The translations under genes and the position numbers were made by a program. A model generated the notes under the pieces. It was given only the letters and a program-made list of their open reading frames with translations. It was not told the origin of the DNA and made no database searches. Below, in pieces: positions 46,301-58,300 of a DNA stretch of 64,000 nt. The stretch is from Sipunculus nudus (Eukaryota; Annelida; Sipuncula; Golfingiida; Sipunculidae): positions 54,782,079-54,846,078 of the forward strand of contig CM049309.1 of the NCBI GenBank assembly GCA_026874595.1, written 5' to 3'. The number at the start of each line of letters is the position of its first letter. Position 1 is the first letter of the stretch.

Positions 46301-49300
46301 TTTATTATTAAATTACACATAATATAAATTGCTACATGTAAGTTTCAGCTAAGGGTTAACCAAGTTTAGATAATGGCACAGTATTTAATTGATTTATCAT
46401 TGTATCATATATCATTTTGTTATATGAAACATAAGAGAAATGGTATTTTATCTTTAATATACATTTCCTTTCTATGAGTGGACTTGCTCATGGGGGTTTA
46501 AGTCAGTTTTATACACTGCTGGTAGTTGTCATGTTTATTAACAGGTTTGATCAGTTACCACTAGTATGGCTCACCAGGTCTAATATTGTTTAACATTTCT
46601 TATTGAATGTGGTACTTTCTTGAAGACATGAAAGTTGCTGATGACCAATCTGAGCACAGCGAGTATTCAGTTTCAACAAGTGGGTGTTCATCTATTGTTC
46701 CTCACCCAGATCGCCGTGAATATCAGCGAGACATCTTGCAAATGAATGAATCTAAACTTCAGCAACTGAGACAGGACCTGGAGGTGACCTCCACTCCCTC
46801 AGTCAAACAGACAGGCACATCAGTTGATCTCACAGGAACATCAGGTACGCAGGTCACAGTGCCAACATTACAGTGTAACATGTTCTGAATATGCTGGAGT
46901 TGTTACCATTAGTCTTGTGTATTGGTCTGTTTTGTTTAGTTTCCACCAAGCAAGAGTCCTTCTTATGTACCATTGTTTATTACTCTTTGTGCTCTTACAT
47001 TAACTATTAACAGTTGTGGCCACATTTTTTGCTAGGTCAGTGATGAAATCATGTTAGGTATTTGAGGCAACACAAAGAAAAGGACCTACATATTAAGCCA
47101 AACCTGCAGTGGGCATCAGCATTCACCAGAAATCTGACACACTAATTGTCTTGGTACAATAGCGCCATTTTTCCGAAAGTGTCGGGGGGGGGGGGGGGGA
47201 GTTTATCTTTTCGAAAAAACAAATTTTTGGAAAATCGGTCAGGGGTCAAGTGGAAAGTTTTTATGACAGTTAATTATTAATTTAACACCATTTAACTGAG
47301 GGAACACCTTGTTTCTTTTCGACCTACGTAATTGACCTATAAAATATTGGATTAAATGCACAGCTTGATTGGTAAAGATAGTCTAACCTGTTCTTTAGGA
47401 TACGTGCATGCCCTTTTTTCAACAAATTCACCATTAGGAAAGGTCAAATGATATCGCCATTGGAGAAGCTTAGTTAGTTTCTGTAATTGCCCACAGGCAG
47501 CATCATACACAAAACGAGTGAAAAACAAGGGAATAAAAGATTTTGAACAATCACAGTTGGCCTGACACCCTAGCCCAAGACAATCAAATAAGCTTGCTTG
47601 AGGTCAAACAAGATTAGCTGATAACACACAAGTGCTCTGATAAACTGCTCAGTCGCTTTCTTTGAGTATAGGGAGCCTAGCGTTGAGGGACTAGCTGTAA
47701 TTTTCACACCTTTGCCCAGCGACAAAATCGGCCCAGGTCTAATTAGTTAAGGTCACCACTGGGCTTAAACACCTGACTGCAGACCCTTGTGACTTGTTAT
47801 TTAAAAAAATCATTTGAGGTCTTTGCAAGCTTTACAAATTTTTTTATATATACGAATAAATTTTTGGTTCTGAATTTTAAATTTTGGAAAATCAAATTTT
47901 TGGAAATTTGGCATTCGGAAAAAAAGGCGCTCTTCTGTATTTCATCGCTGAATTCAATAAGTTAATGGATTAATTTTAATTCCAGGCCTTGCATGATCTT
48001 TTCAGAACTATCTGAAACTTTGTTTGTTACATATTGCACTCCTTTAATTAATAAACATGAACATAAATACGTCACAGATGGTAAATAACATCATTATCCA
48101 TGAGCTAAATACACAAATTAGTCCACTTAATGGTGTGACCTATGTGTCACTTGGTTTTATCCAGCATTCTCAGTGTCAGCTGTTTAAAACCAAACCATCC
48201 TTTTGTTACAGAGATACAAGAGAGGACCAGCAGTAACCCAAGTTTCCTTTGGACACGGTCAGGCTCATCAGAAAATAAAGGCAGCGCCTCCAAAACTAGG
48301 CCTAGTTTTAATGCATCTGTCTTTGTCTCTCCCCCTGTAAGTAAAGCCTGGATTTTTATGTTGATATTGAAGTGGTGAGAAATTTCAGGTGAGCAGATGT
48401 AGTACCCCAGTACCGTTAAAATAAGAGGCCAGCCCCTTTTTTTTTAGCTCAGCTGACTATAAGTCATCTGAGCTATAGTCATGGTCCATTGTCCGTCGTC
48501 TGTCCGTCCGTCTGTCCGATGTCCGTCCGTAAGACTGGCACATTTCGACACCATTGGACCTACGAATCTGAAATTTGCCATACAGTTAGATGTCCCAAAC
48601 ATCTCCTACCATGCCGAAAATTGGGTCAATAGGACTTTGTTCCTTCAAGATATTAAGGAAAAACCTCAATTTTTTATTAGAAATCTATTTTCACACATCA
48701 GGACTGCCTTATATCAAAACCACTCATCTGGTTTTCTTCATATTTACCATAAATATTCCTCTATATAGTTCCTATGTACATGCCAGAAATTAAGTCAGTA
48801 TTATTTAATTTAAAAAAGTTATGAGCCCAAACATAATGGACTTTGTAAAAAAATCAGGAAAGATATTTTGTCACTTAAGACCAAAAGTGTTAAAGGTAGG
48901 GACTTTTTTTCAGTAATACAACTTTAATTGATCAAAATTTAATTGTATACCAAAAATTAGATCAAAATCTGTTAAATTTTTTTAAATATTGGCAAAAATA
49001 TAAAATTGATACCTTAAATTTTGCCCAAGTTTGACCATGGCACGTTTTTAGCTCAGCTGACTATAAGTCATCTGAGCTATAGCCGTGGTCCTTTGTCTGT
49101 GGTCCGGCCGTCCGTCTGTCCGTCCGTCCATCCGTAGATGTGGCACGTTTTGAAACCGTAAGACCTAGGAATCCGAAAATTCGGCATAATGTTAGATGTC
49201 CCCAAGATCTCCTACCAAGCCGAAAACTGGGTCTTTGCGACTTCGTTCCTTCAAGAAATTAAGGAAAAACCTCAATTTTTTATTAAAAACCTATTTTCAC

Positions 49301-52300
49301 ACTTTAGGAATGCATAATATCAAAACCACTCATCTGTTTTTCCTCATATTTACCATAAATATTCCTCTATATAGTTCCTATGTACATGCCAGAAATTATG
49401 TCTGTGTTATTTAATTTAAAAAAGTTATGGGCCCAAACATAATGCATTTTGTAAAAAATCAGGAAAGATATTTGATCACTTAACACAAAACATGTTAAAG
49501 CTATGGACTTTTTTTCCAGTAATAACTTTATTAATCAAAATTAAATTGTATACCCAAAATTAGATCAAAATCTTTTAAATTTTTTAAAATATTAACAAAA
49601 ATAAAAAATTGGTACCTTAAATTTTGCCCAACTTTGACCATGGCACGTTTTTTTCCTGTAAGTACTGTGGATTTAATTTTCACAGCATGTTTTTGTTAGC
49701 ATTTTGCCTGTTAACACCAAAAATTTTAAACCTGTTGATCAAAAACTAGATTTTATTCAAGTTTTCAAGCACCATGTAACATATTGTTTACATCAAGCTA
49801 GTGTCATGCAGTTTGCAAGAGCTCAGCTCCCCAGCATCAGCTCTCAGTTCCTAAAATTTGGCATACAATTAGATGTCTCAAAAATCCCCTACCATGCCAA
49901 GAATTTGGTCAATAGGACTTAATACCTTCGAGATATTAACGAAAAACTTCATTTTTCCATTAAAAACCCATTGTTACACTTCAAGACTGCCTAATATCAA
50001 AACCACTGATCTGACTTTAATCATATATAATATACATATTTTTCTATACATTCTGTATGCAAATGCCAGAAATGATGTCAATGTTGCCTAATTGTTTTAA
50101 GTTATGGGCCAAAACATAATGCACTTTGTAAAAAATCAAGAAATACATTTACTCCCTTAACAAGAGGATTGCTGAAGCTAGAGATTTTTTGTCAGGAATG
50201 TAACATTATTTAATCAAGATTCAATTGAATACCAAAAATTAGTTCTGAATTTTTCAAATTTTATAAGTTATTAGTCTAAATATAAAATTAGTACCTTAAG
50301 GACACATAAGCACACATAAGGATTTCAGCTTTTTAGTGTAGAAAGCTGAAAGAAATTGGCCAAAAATTATAGCTTTTATTAATGTTTTTATGAGACCATG
50401 TCAGACCTTGGCTCGCTCTAACCCCTCTTGAGTCACCTGTATGTTTACCTTGTTGAACTTTCAGCAAATTATGCATGCTTGAGGCGAGGCATAAACTAGG
50501 GCAGCCAGGCAGCTTATTACCAGCCACAGTTGATCCAGGTGTCCAACCCAACTCATCTAGTAGTTTTAACCAACAACATAACAATAAACAATAAATTAAT
50601 AAATTTTTATTGATTTTTAATAACAAATTAAAGAAAAATAGAAAAGGAATTTGTTAGTTGATGATAACAGGAAATTAACTTGAGTTACTGATGATATAAG
50701 AATCTTGTATCGATGGATAGAATGTCACATATTCCAAATAACACCATGCAGTCACCTATGGTATTTTTCAGTTCAATTTTAATGATAAAAAAGTAAATCA
50801 TATTAATTATTACTAATCATTAGGGATCATATGAAGGAAATTAATGATAGACAAAGATGCAGTTGATAATATTAATCTAGATTCCTACTGTGTCTAGTGT
50901 GTACATTGATGTGAATTTAGTCCAAAATGATTATATTACATTTAATTTTTAATATTAATAAAAGCCATAAAACCAGGTACTTATGATCATTATTTAAATG
51001 TGTGAATTTTGTATATTCTGGATTCTCAACATCATTGTTTGGTGAAAACTGAATAAATACCAGACATGGTGCGAATACTTTGCAACTGTATGTAAATACA
51101 AATATGAATATGTACTCCATGATAAAATTTCTTTCATAAGAATGGGAATTCAGGTAAAAATGAAAGTATATGAATATCAGTGCAAATACTTTCAAAATGT
51201 ATTCATGAATGCATTCATGATTATATTCTTTAATATTATTTTAATAATCACTTCAGTTATATTTCATTTTAAAAAATCATACAATTCTCTTTTTATTTTT
51301 AATAAAAATTATATTTGGGACAATATTTGTATTTTTTTTAATAAATAGTTAAACTCTTATATTATATGTTCTGCTTATAAGTTATATGGCCAAGTCAAAA
51401 TCTGTGTGACAATAGCACTCCATTTGTTAATAAAATAAATGAAATCAATCCTCTTCCCTGTCTCCAAAGGTACTATCAAAATCATACATAAGCTAAACAA
51501 CAACAACTCATAATACAGCTTATTTTTTTACCACGTAAAACCAGCATGTGCCTCATTTCTAAATCATATTTTTTAATCATATATAACAGCTGAGCGCCGT
51601 GACCCATAGGTCCCTTGTTTTTTCCTGTAAGTACTGTGGATTTAATTTTCACAGCATGTTTTTGTTAGCATCTTGTCTGTTAACACAAAAAATTTGAAAC
51701 CAGTTGATCAAAAACTGTAGATTTTATTCAAGTTTTCAAGCACCATGTCACATATTATTTACATCAAGCTAGTGTTATGCAGTTTGCTAGAGCTCAGCTC
51801 CCTAGCTTCAGCTCTAAGTTCCTTAAATTTAGCATACAGTTAGATGTCTCCAAAATCCCCTACCATGCCAAGAATTTTATCACTAGGACTTAATTCCTTT
51901 GAAATATTAATGAAAAACTTCATTTTTCCATTAAAAACCCATTGTCACACTGTAAGACTGCCTAATATCAAAACCACTGATCTCACTTTGATCATATATA
52001 ATATACATATTTTTCTGTACATTCGCTATGCACATGCCAGAAATGATGTCAGTATTGCCTAATTGTTTTAAGTTATGGGCCCAAATATAATGCACTTTTT
52101 AAAAAATCAAGAAATATATTTACTCCCTTAACAAGAGGATTGCTGAAGCTAGAGATTTTTTGTCAGGGATGTAACATTATTTAATCAAGATTCAATTGAA
52201 TACCAAAAATTAGTTCTGAATTTTTCAAATTTTATAAGTTATTAGTATAAATATAAAATTAGTACCTTAAATTTTGCCCAACTTTGACCATGGCACGTTT

Positions 52301-55300
52301 GTTTCCTGAGAGCACTGTTGATATAATTTTCATATCATACACACATAAGAATTTCATCTTTGTAGTTCAGAAAGCTGAAAGAAATTGGCCAAATATTGTA
52401 GCTTTTATTAATGTTTATATGAGACCATGTCAGACCCAGGCTTAATCCAGCCCCTCTCTAGTCACATGTATGTTGACCTTGTTGACCTTTCATCAGATTA
52501 TGCATGCTTGAGCGAAGCATACACTGGGGCAGCCAGGCAGCTTATGCCCAGCCACAGTTGATCCAGGTGTCCAACCCAACTCATCTAGTAGTTGTTTTGA
52601 AAAATAACATAACAATAAACAATATATTAATAATTTTGTATTGTTTTTTTATAACAAATTAAAGAAAAAGTAATAGAAAATGAATTTGTTAGTTGATGAG
52701 TAACAGAAAATTAACTTGCAGTTACTGATGATGTAAGAATCTTGTATGGATGGATAGAATGTCAATGTCAATGTTATTCCAAATAACACCATGCAGTCAC
52801 CTATGGTATTTTTCAGTGAAATTTTAATGATAAAAAAATAAATCATTAATTATTACTAATCATTAGGGATCATATGAAGGAAATTAATGATAGACAAAGA
52901 TGCAGTTGATAATATTAATCTAGATTCCTATTGTGTCTAGTGTGTAGATTGATGTGAAAGTAGTCCAAAGTGAATATATTACATTTATTTTTTATGCCCC
53001 CGCCACCAAGTGGCTGGGGCATATAGTTTTACCCATGTCCGTCATTCCGTCCTTCCGTAATCAAACAGTGTCACCCCTAACTTAACGTGAAAACTTTACA
53101 ACGGATATATCCTATAAAACCATACGATGGGTTTACGCTCGCCACTTGATTTCACTCATCAAGAAATTAGATCCCGGTCATTACAGGTGACATTTCCAGG
53201 TTCTTTTAAGGACGTGTATTAAAATACCAGACAATCATACACCCAGATCAATAGAAACTATGAGACATCAGGTTAAATTCACAAATATAATTCAAGACAA
53301 TACTTACAGAGACACAAATGTGAGTGTGTGCGTTGATGTGTCAATACGACAGCAGGATATTTACTGAGTCCATGGTTTGTATAAAAACAATAAAATCCAG
53401 TTCCTTCAGAGATCTCTGGTTACTGCCTTGTGTAGAATCTAGCGTATGGTTAGTACCATATAGTCTTTCTGAGTTTAGCGTTCTTCAAATGATCTTACTT
53501 GACAGCGACCCGGGTAGGTTTACGTTCACGTGAATGGTAATAGGTCTCTTTGTTTACATATGAGCTTAGAGTCCTTGACCTTAATTCGTGTAGTAATAGA
53601 TTCACGGCTTACAGCGTTTATATATCTAGGTCAAGCTAAACTAGGCCAGCGGGTGACGCGTGCGCACTTACTTTACCACCAATACGAAGCTTTGTCGGCA
53701 GCATGGCTGTGATCTTGTGAGTTGGGCCCTTGCCCCATGTATAAGCTTGCTTCTGTGCCGTTCCTGGCGGTTTTAAGCGTCTCTAGGTTCTCTCTGCCGT
53801 GCGTGCGTGTTGCCTCTCCAAGCTTCAGGACCCAACTGAACCAACGTTCAGCGTCTCTTCTTGAAGTCTGACGTCACAATCGCCTGTTCACTGTGTACGG
53901 CAATCCAGTTCTCTGATTGGCTTATTTCTCAAGTGTCCCATATAAGGATATATGTGACCTAGTTTGACTGTTAGCGTCACCATGGCGACCCACATACCAA
54001 ATGTAATAATACACACGATGCGTGACACGGATAAATCAGCTGATAGCCGATGGGATTACATACAAGAATACACAATAGATATATACAATCAAGACCTGTC
54101 AACGCTTTAGGATGACGCTTCACGTCAATATCAATAGAGAACAGACTTCGTTAAACTATGATACAAAACACCGTACATATTGTCACCTATTGTCTGGTGA
54201 CAAACAGTTGTACGGACTTTTTTTCGCAATGCCTGCAGATATCGGCCTGATTTTTGGTGTGTGGGCAGATATAGACCAGTTACAGATTGAGTTCGCGCTT
54301 CGTCCCGGTTGACCTACTTTTTACCGTTTTACGGCTCCTAAACCTAGAAAATTTTATGAAAAAAAATAGAAATATTCATGACAGATACACATGTACGGAC
54401 TTTTTTTCGCAATGCCTGCAGATATTGGCCTGATTTTTGGTGTGTGAGCAGATATAGACCAGTTACAGATCGAGTTCGCGTTTCGTCCTGGTTGCCCCTA
54501 TTTTGACCGTTTTACGGCTCCTGAACATAGAAAATTTCATGAAAAATATGAAATTTCATGACAAATACACATGTACGGACTTTTTTTCCCAGTGCCTGCA
54601 GATGTTGGCCTGATTTTTGGTGTGTGGACAGATATAGACCAGTTACAGATCGAGTTCACGTTTTGTCCCGGTTGACCTACTTTTGACCGTTTTACGGCTC
54701 CTAAACTTCGAAAATTTCATGAAAAATAGAAATATTCATGACAGATACACATGTACGGACTTTTTTTCGCAATGCCTGCAGATATTGGCCTAATTTTTGG
54801 TGTGTGGGCAGATATAGACCAGTTACAGATCGAGTTCGCGTTTCGTCCTGGTTGACCTACTTTTGACAGTTTTACGGCTCCTGAACATAGAAAATTTCAT
54901 GAAAAATATGAAATTTCATGACAAATACACATGTACGGATTTTTTTAGCAGTGCCTGCAGATATTGGCCTGATTTTTGGTGTGGACAGATATAGACCAGT
55001 TACAGATCGAGTTCGCGTTTCGTCCCGGTTGACCTACTTTTGACCGTTTTACGGCTCCTAAACTTAGAAATTTTCATGAAAAATAGAAATATTCATGACA
55101 GATACACATGTACGGAATTTTTTTCGCAATGCCTGCAGATATTGGCCAGATTTTTTGTGTGTAGGCAGATATAGACCAGTTACAGATCGAGCTCACGTTT
55201 CGTCCCAGTTGACCTACTTTTGACTGTTTTACGGCTCCTAAACTTAGAAAATTTCATGAAAAATAGAAATATTCATGACAGATACACATGTACAGACTTT

Positions 55301-58300
55301 TTTTTGCAATGCCTGCAGATATTGGCCTAATTTTTGGTGTGTGGGCAGATATAGACCAGTTACAGATCAAGTTCACGTTTTGTCCCGGTTGACCTACTTT
55401 TGACCGTTTTACGGCTCCTGAACATAGAAAATTTCATGAAAAATATGAAATTTCATGACAAATACACATGTACGGACTTTTTTTTTTCGCGTTTCGTCCT
55501 GGTTGACCTACTTTTGACAGTTTTACGGCTCCTGAACATAGAAAATTTCATGAAAAATATGAAATTTCATGACAAATACACATGTACGGATTTTTTTAGC
55601 AGTGCCTGCAGATATTTGCCTGATTTTTGGTGTGGACAGATATAGACCAGTTACAGATCGAGTTCGCGTTTCGTCCCGGTTGACCTACTTTTGACCGTTT
55701 TACGGCTCCTAAACTTAGAAATTTTCATGAAAAATAGAAATATTCATGACAGATACACATGTACGGAATTTTTTTCGCAATGCCTGCAGATATTGGCCAG
55801 ATTTTTTGTGTGTAGGCAGATATAGACCAGTTACAGATCGAGTTCACATTTCGTCCCAGTTGACCTACTTTTGACTGTTTTACGGCTCCTAAACTTAGAA
55901 AATTTCATGAAAAATAGAAATATTCATGACAGATACACATGTACAGACTTTTTTTTGCAATGCCTGCAGATATTGGCCTAATTTTTGGTGTGTGGGCAGA
56001 TATAGACCAGTTACAGATCAAGTTCACGTTTTGTCCCGGTTGACCTACTTTTGACCGTTTTACGGCTCCTGAACATAGAAAATTTCATGAAAAATATGAA
56101 ATTTCATGACAAATACACATGTACGGACTTTTTTTCGCAATGCCTGCAGATATTGGCCTGATGTTTGGTGTGTCGGCAGATATTGACCAGTTACAGATGG
56201 AGTTCGCATTTCGTCCCGGTTGACCTACTTTCGACTGTTTTACGGCTCCTGAACATAGAAAATTTCATGTAAAATATGAAATTTCATGACAAATACACAT
56301 GTAAGGACTTTTTTTCGCAATGCCTGCAGATATTGGCCTGATGTTTGGTGTGTCGGCAGATATTGACCAGTTACAGATGGAGTTCGCATTTCGTCCCGGT
56401 TGACCTACTTTTGACTGTTTTACGGCTCCTGAACATAGAAAATGTAAAATATATATTTTCATGACAAATACACTTGTACAGACTTTTCTTCACAATATCT
56501 GCAGATATTGGCCTGATTTTTGGTGTGTAGGCAGATAATGACCAGTTACAGATCGAGTTCTTGTTTTGTCTCAGTTGACCTACTTTTGACCATTTGACTG
56601 CTCCTGAACATAGAAAGTTTCATGAAAAATATAAATTTTCATAACAAATGCATATGTACTGACTTTTTTTCCTCAATGCCTGCATATACTGGCATGATTT
56701 TTAGTGTGTTGCTCGATAATGACCCGTTACAGATCGAGTTTGCATTTTGCCCTTGTTGACCTACTTTTGACCATACGACACCTCCTGAACATAAAAAATT
56801 TTCCAAATTTTACAAATGTTTCTAATTTGCCCAAGGCGGGGGCATTCATGTCGTTCCGACACATCTAGTTTTAATATAAATAAAAGCCATAAAACCAGGT
56901 ACTTATGATCATTATTTAAATTTGTGAATTTTGTATATTCTGGATTCTCAACATCTTTGTTTGGCTAAAACTGAATAAATACTAGACATGGTGCGAATGC
57001 TTTGCAAATGTATTAGAATACAAATATGAATATGTACTGCATTAAAAAATTTTATTGCATAAGAATGGGAATTCAGGTAAAAATGAAAGTATTTGAATAC
57101 CAGTGCAGATACTTTCAAAATGTATTTATGAATGCATTCATGAATATATTCTATAATATTATTCCAAAAATATTTCAATTTTTTTAATAAAAATTATATT
57201 GGGACAATATTTGTTATTAAATTTTAATAAATAGTTAAACTCTTTTATAATATGTGCTGCTTATAAGTTATATGGCCAAGTCAAAATCTGTGTGACAATA
57301 GCACTCCATTTGTTAATAAAATAAATGAAATCAATCCTCTTCCCTGTCTCCAAAGATACTATCAAAATCATACATAAACTAAACACCAACAACTCATAAT
57401 AAAGCTTATATTTATTACCACACAAAACAAGCATGTGCCTCTTCCCCAAATAATATTTTTTATCATATATAACAGCTGAGCGCCGTGACCCATGGGTCCC
57501 TTGTTTTAATCCTCCATGACAGATGCAGTTGTTGCAATTGTCTCCAACTCATCTTCCACCAAAAACATTTTTGTGTGCACCTTTTACAGCAGGCTTTTCT
57601 TAGTATGCAATGTTGCTGAAATTATATTAAATCACGACATTGAGATCTTCCTTAAACATTCCTGTCACAAGTTTTAAGAAAATCTGCTCAACCAGTACTC
57701 AAAGCATCACTGTCTTTTGCAGAATTTCATTGTTAAACCCCCTGAATTAATATTCAAAGCAACATCTTATATGAATGCATATAAATCTGAGATATAGAAC
57801 ATAGTTAAATAAGAGTTTTGTTTGTTTGTAGAAGGGCGTATCTATATTTGGAGACATGGGAGGTCAGTCGTCCTTTTACGCTGGTAAAACTATATTTGGA
57901 GGAGCTGCCTCTCAGCAACTGCACAGAAGAGCAGCCTCATCACCATATCAGGTAGAGTTGCCATTTGTGTTAGACCACAGGATAGTGTGTTTATATCATA
58001 TATCATTCTTCATCTTGTGGAGATATTAGCTACCAATGATTGATATCTAACAGAAATTTGTCATGTGTATTCTGGTAATACTTTATGGTGAAAATATATT
58101 TATTAATCTGCCTATTGCTAGATCTCCTAGAAATGCAACCAGTAGAGGAGGGTATATGACATGTAGCTATATATTAAAATATATTAAAAGATTGCCATCT
58201 TATCAAACATTCAGTCTCTTAGAGCACCATCACCTCTGATATACTTATCATGCTGTAGGAATCAGAATTCCTTTGACTGAACTCCATCATATATTCACAA

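Larger units (their letters stand above)
52994..56868 (+). mobile_element. Family-1 Helentron-like element, largest copy
   Basis: Starts atgcccccgcc at 52994 and carries ggcgggggcat, its exact inverted copy, at 56835-56845, followed by a tgtcg-ttc-cgaca hairpin (56849-56861) and CTAG at 56865-56868 with T next. Comparison with the empty site near 50940-50950 in copy A places the insertion in a T-run with no target duplication. The core is about 14 units of about 180 bp and includes a duplicated multi-unit block. Near its 5' end it is interrupted by an 1.1-kb insertion (53070-54200). Confidence 0.87.
49651..57503 (+). repeat. Large direct duplication of a ~2-kb family-3 segment
   Basis: Copy A (about 49651-51617) and copy B (about 51623-57503) both begin tcctgtaagtactgtggatt, continue through the same landmarks (gcaccatgt.acatatt, ctaccatgccaagaatt, agccaggcagctta, ccaaataacaccatgcagtc, ggtacttatgatcattattt) and end in agcgccgtgaccca..ggtccc followed by ttgtttt. 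Copy B is longer because a family-1 element (52994-56868) is inserted. Confidence 0.88.
48337..57831 (+). other. NUP153 intron 5, repeat-filled
   Basis: 9.5-kb intron made up almost wholly of family-3 sequence with a family-1 insertion (48446-57503). The last 330 bp before exon 6 look unique. The acceptor is tttgtttgtag. Confidence 0.8.

Noticed and set aside
48481..49414. Open frames in family 3 (MSQTSPTMPKIG..., MSPRSPTKPKTG...)
   Set aside because: The same peptide recurs at 48590, 49196, 49873, 51844 and 61135 because the DNA is repeated. No domain is visible and neighbouring copies carry stops and length changes.
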